Assembly: GCA_018400335.1 (NCBI GenBank)
Contig: JAGYMT010000177.1
Coordinates: forward strand, 1 to 5,007
Source of the DNA: Kiritimatiellia bacterium
Lineage (GTDB): Bacteria > Verrucomicrobiota > Kiritimatiellia > JAAZAB01
Length of the DNA stretch: 5,007 nt
Reading direction: 5' to 3'
In this document: piece after piece, positions 4,898-5,007 of the stretch
Position numbering within the stretch: the stretch's first letter is position 1
How the letters are laid out: every line of letters starts with the position of its first letter
The notes under the pieces: model-generated
Database searches by the model: none
The model's input: the letters and a program-made list of their open reading frames with translations, nothing else
What the model was told of the DNA's origin: nothing
Made by a program: the position numbers and the translations under genes

Positions 4898-5007
4898 GCA
4901 TTATGGCTTATGTCCCCTGCCGCCTTGCGTGTCCGCCATAGTCCCGACCTCTCGGAGAGTCGGGGCGACGGCGGGTGCGGCAGGAACGGATGATTGGGGG
5001 CAAACGC
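4898..5007 (+). repeat. Structured intergenic repeat, copy C (cut by window end)
   Basis: Copy C starts with GCATTATGG (4898-4906), as copy A does, then CCTGCCGC (4916-4923) and GCGGCAGG (4977-4984). The 5-base loop of copies A and B is replaced by 53 bases. These contain CCGCC/GGCGG (4933-4937 with 4970-4974) and an inner CCCGAC/GTCGGG stem (4943-4948 with 4959-4964). After stem 1 the sequence TGATTGGGGGCAAACGC aligns with the left arm of stem 2 in the other copies. The right arm would lie beyond the window. The copy lies upstream of the operon promoter. Confidence 0.75.

Noticed and set aside
4800..4901. Longer NifU-like protein starting at 4901
   Set aside because: The extra 34 residues have no family counterpart and include the -35/-10 promoter. 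A strong ribosome site precedes 4799.
1072..5007. CRISPR array or integron attC sites as an explanation for the repeats
   Set aside because: The copies are one to two kilobases apart with ordinary genes between them. There are no regular spacers, cas or integrase genes, and no attC core GTTRRRY/RYYYAAC ends were found.

Overview
The window looks like bacterial chromosome of fairly high G+C with ordinary intergenic spacing. No plasmid, phage or transposase gene is visible. The PpiD/SurA-like protein opening with MFISKFN, the Amidohydrolase_2-type protein and the mix of housekeeping genes suggest a member of the PVC superphylum, perhaps Kiritimatiellota, Lentisphaerota or a relative. That placement is inferred from protein flavour alone and is of low to moderate confidence.

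Layout. (1) At 26-127 there is a 28-bp inverted repeat just past the stop of a minus-strand gene. (2) At 132-1016 (minus) is a metal-dependent amidohydrolase of the Amidohydrolase_2 type. (3) At 1017-1320 is a divergent gap of about 300 bases that holds copy A of a structured repeat. (4) At 1321-3033 (plus) is a membrane-anchored PpiD/SurA-like periplasmic chaperone with no visible parvulin domain. (5) At 3034-3234 is a convergent gap with a strong stem-loop, whose T-tract serves the minus strand, and copy B of the repeat. (6) At 3235-4799 is a compact minus-strand operon. Its order of transcription is a NifU-type Fe-S scaffold domain, a secreted ankyrin-repeat protein, then hisH. It has a good sigma70-like promoter at 4849-4877 and the terminator at 3045-3076. 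(7) At 4898-5007 is copy C of the repeat, cut by the window end.

How the genes relate. The three operon genes are tightly packed: a 33-base gap, then an ATGA overlap. They are probably co-transcribed, but their products share no obvious pathway: Fe-S cluster delivery, an exported protein-binding repeat protein, and glutaminase for histidine biosynthesis. HisH is separated from HisF and the other his genes as far as the window shows. The PpiD-like gene and the amidohydrolase are divergent single genes.

The most interesting signal is non-coding. Three intergenic gaps carry related sequences in the same orientation. Each begins with an 8-bp stem, CCTGCCGC/GCGGCAGG, followed by a GATTGGG-started segment. 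In copies A and B that segment folds into a 15-pair helix despite sequence change. Copy B continues into a branched fold, and copy C has a nested hairpin inserted in its first loop. This looks like a dispersed structured repeat family (REP/MITE-like or RNA-borne) that I do not recognise by name.
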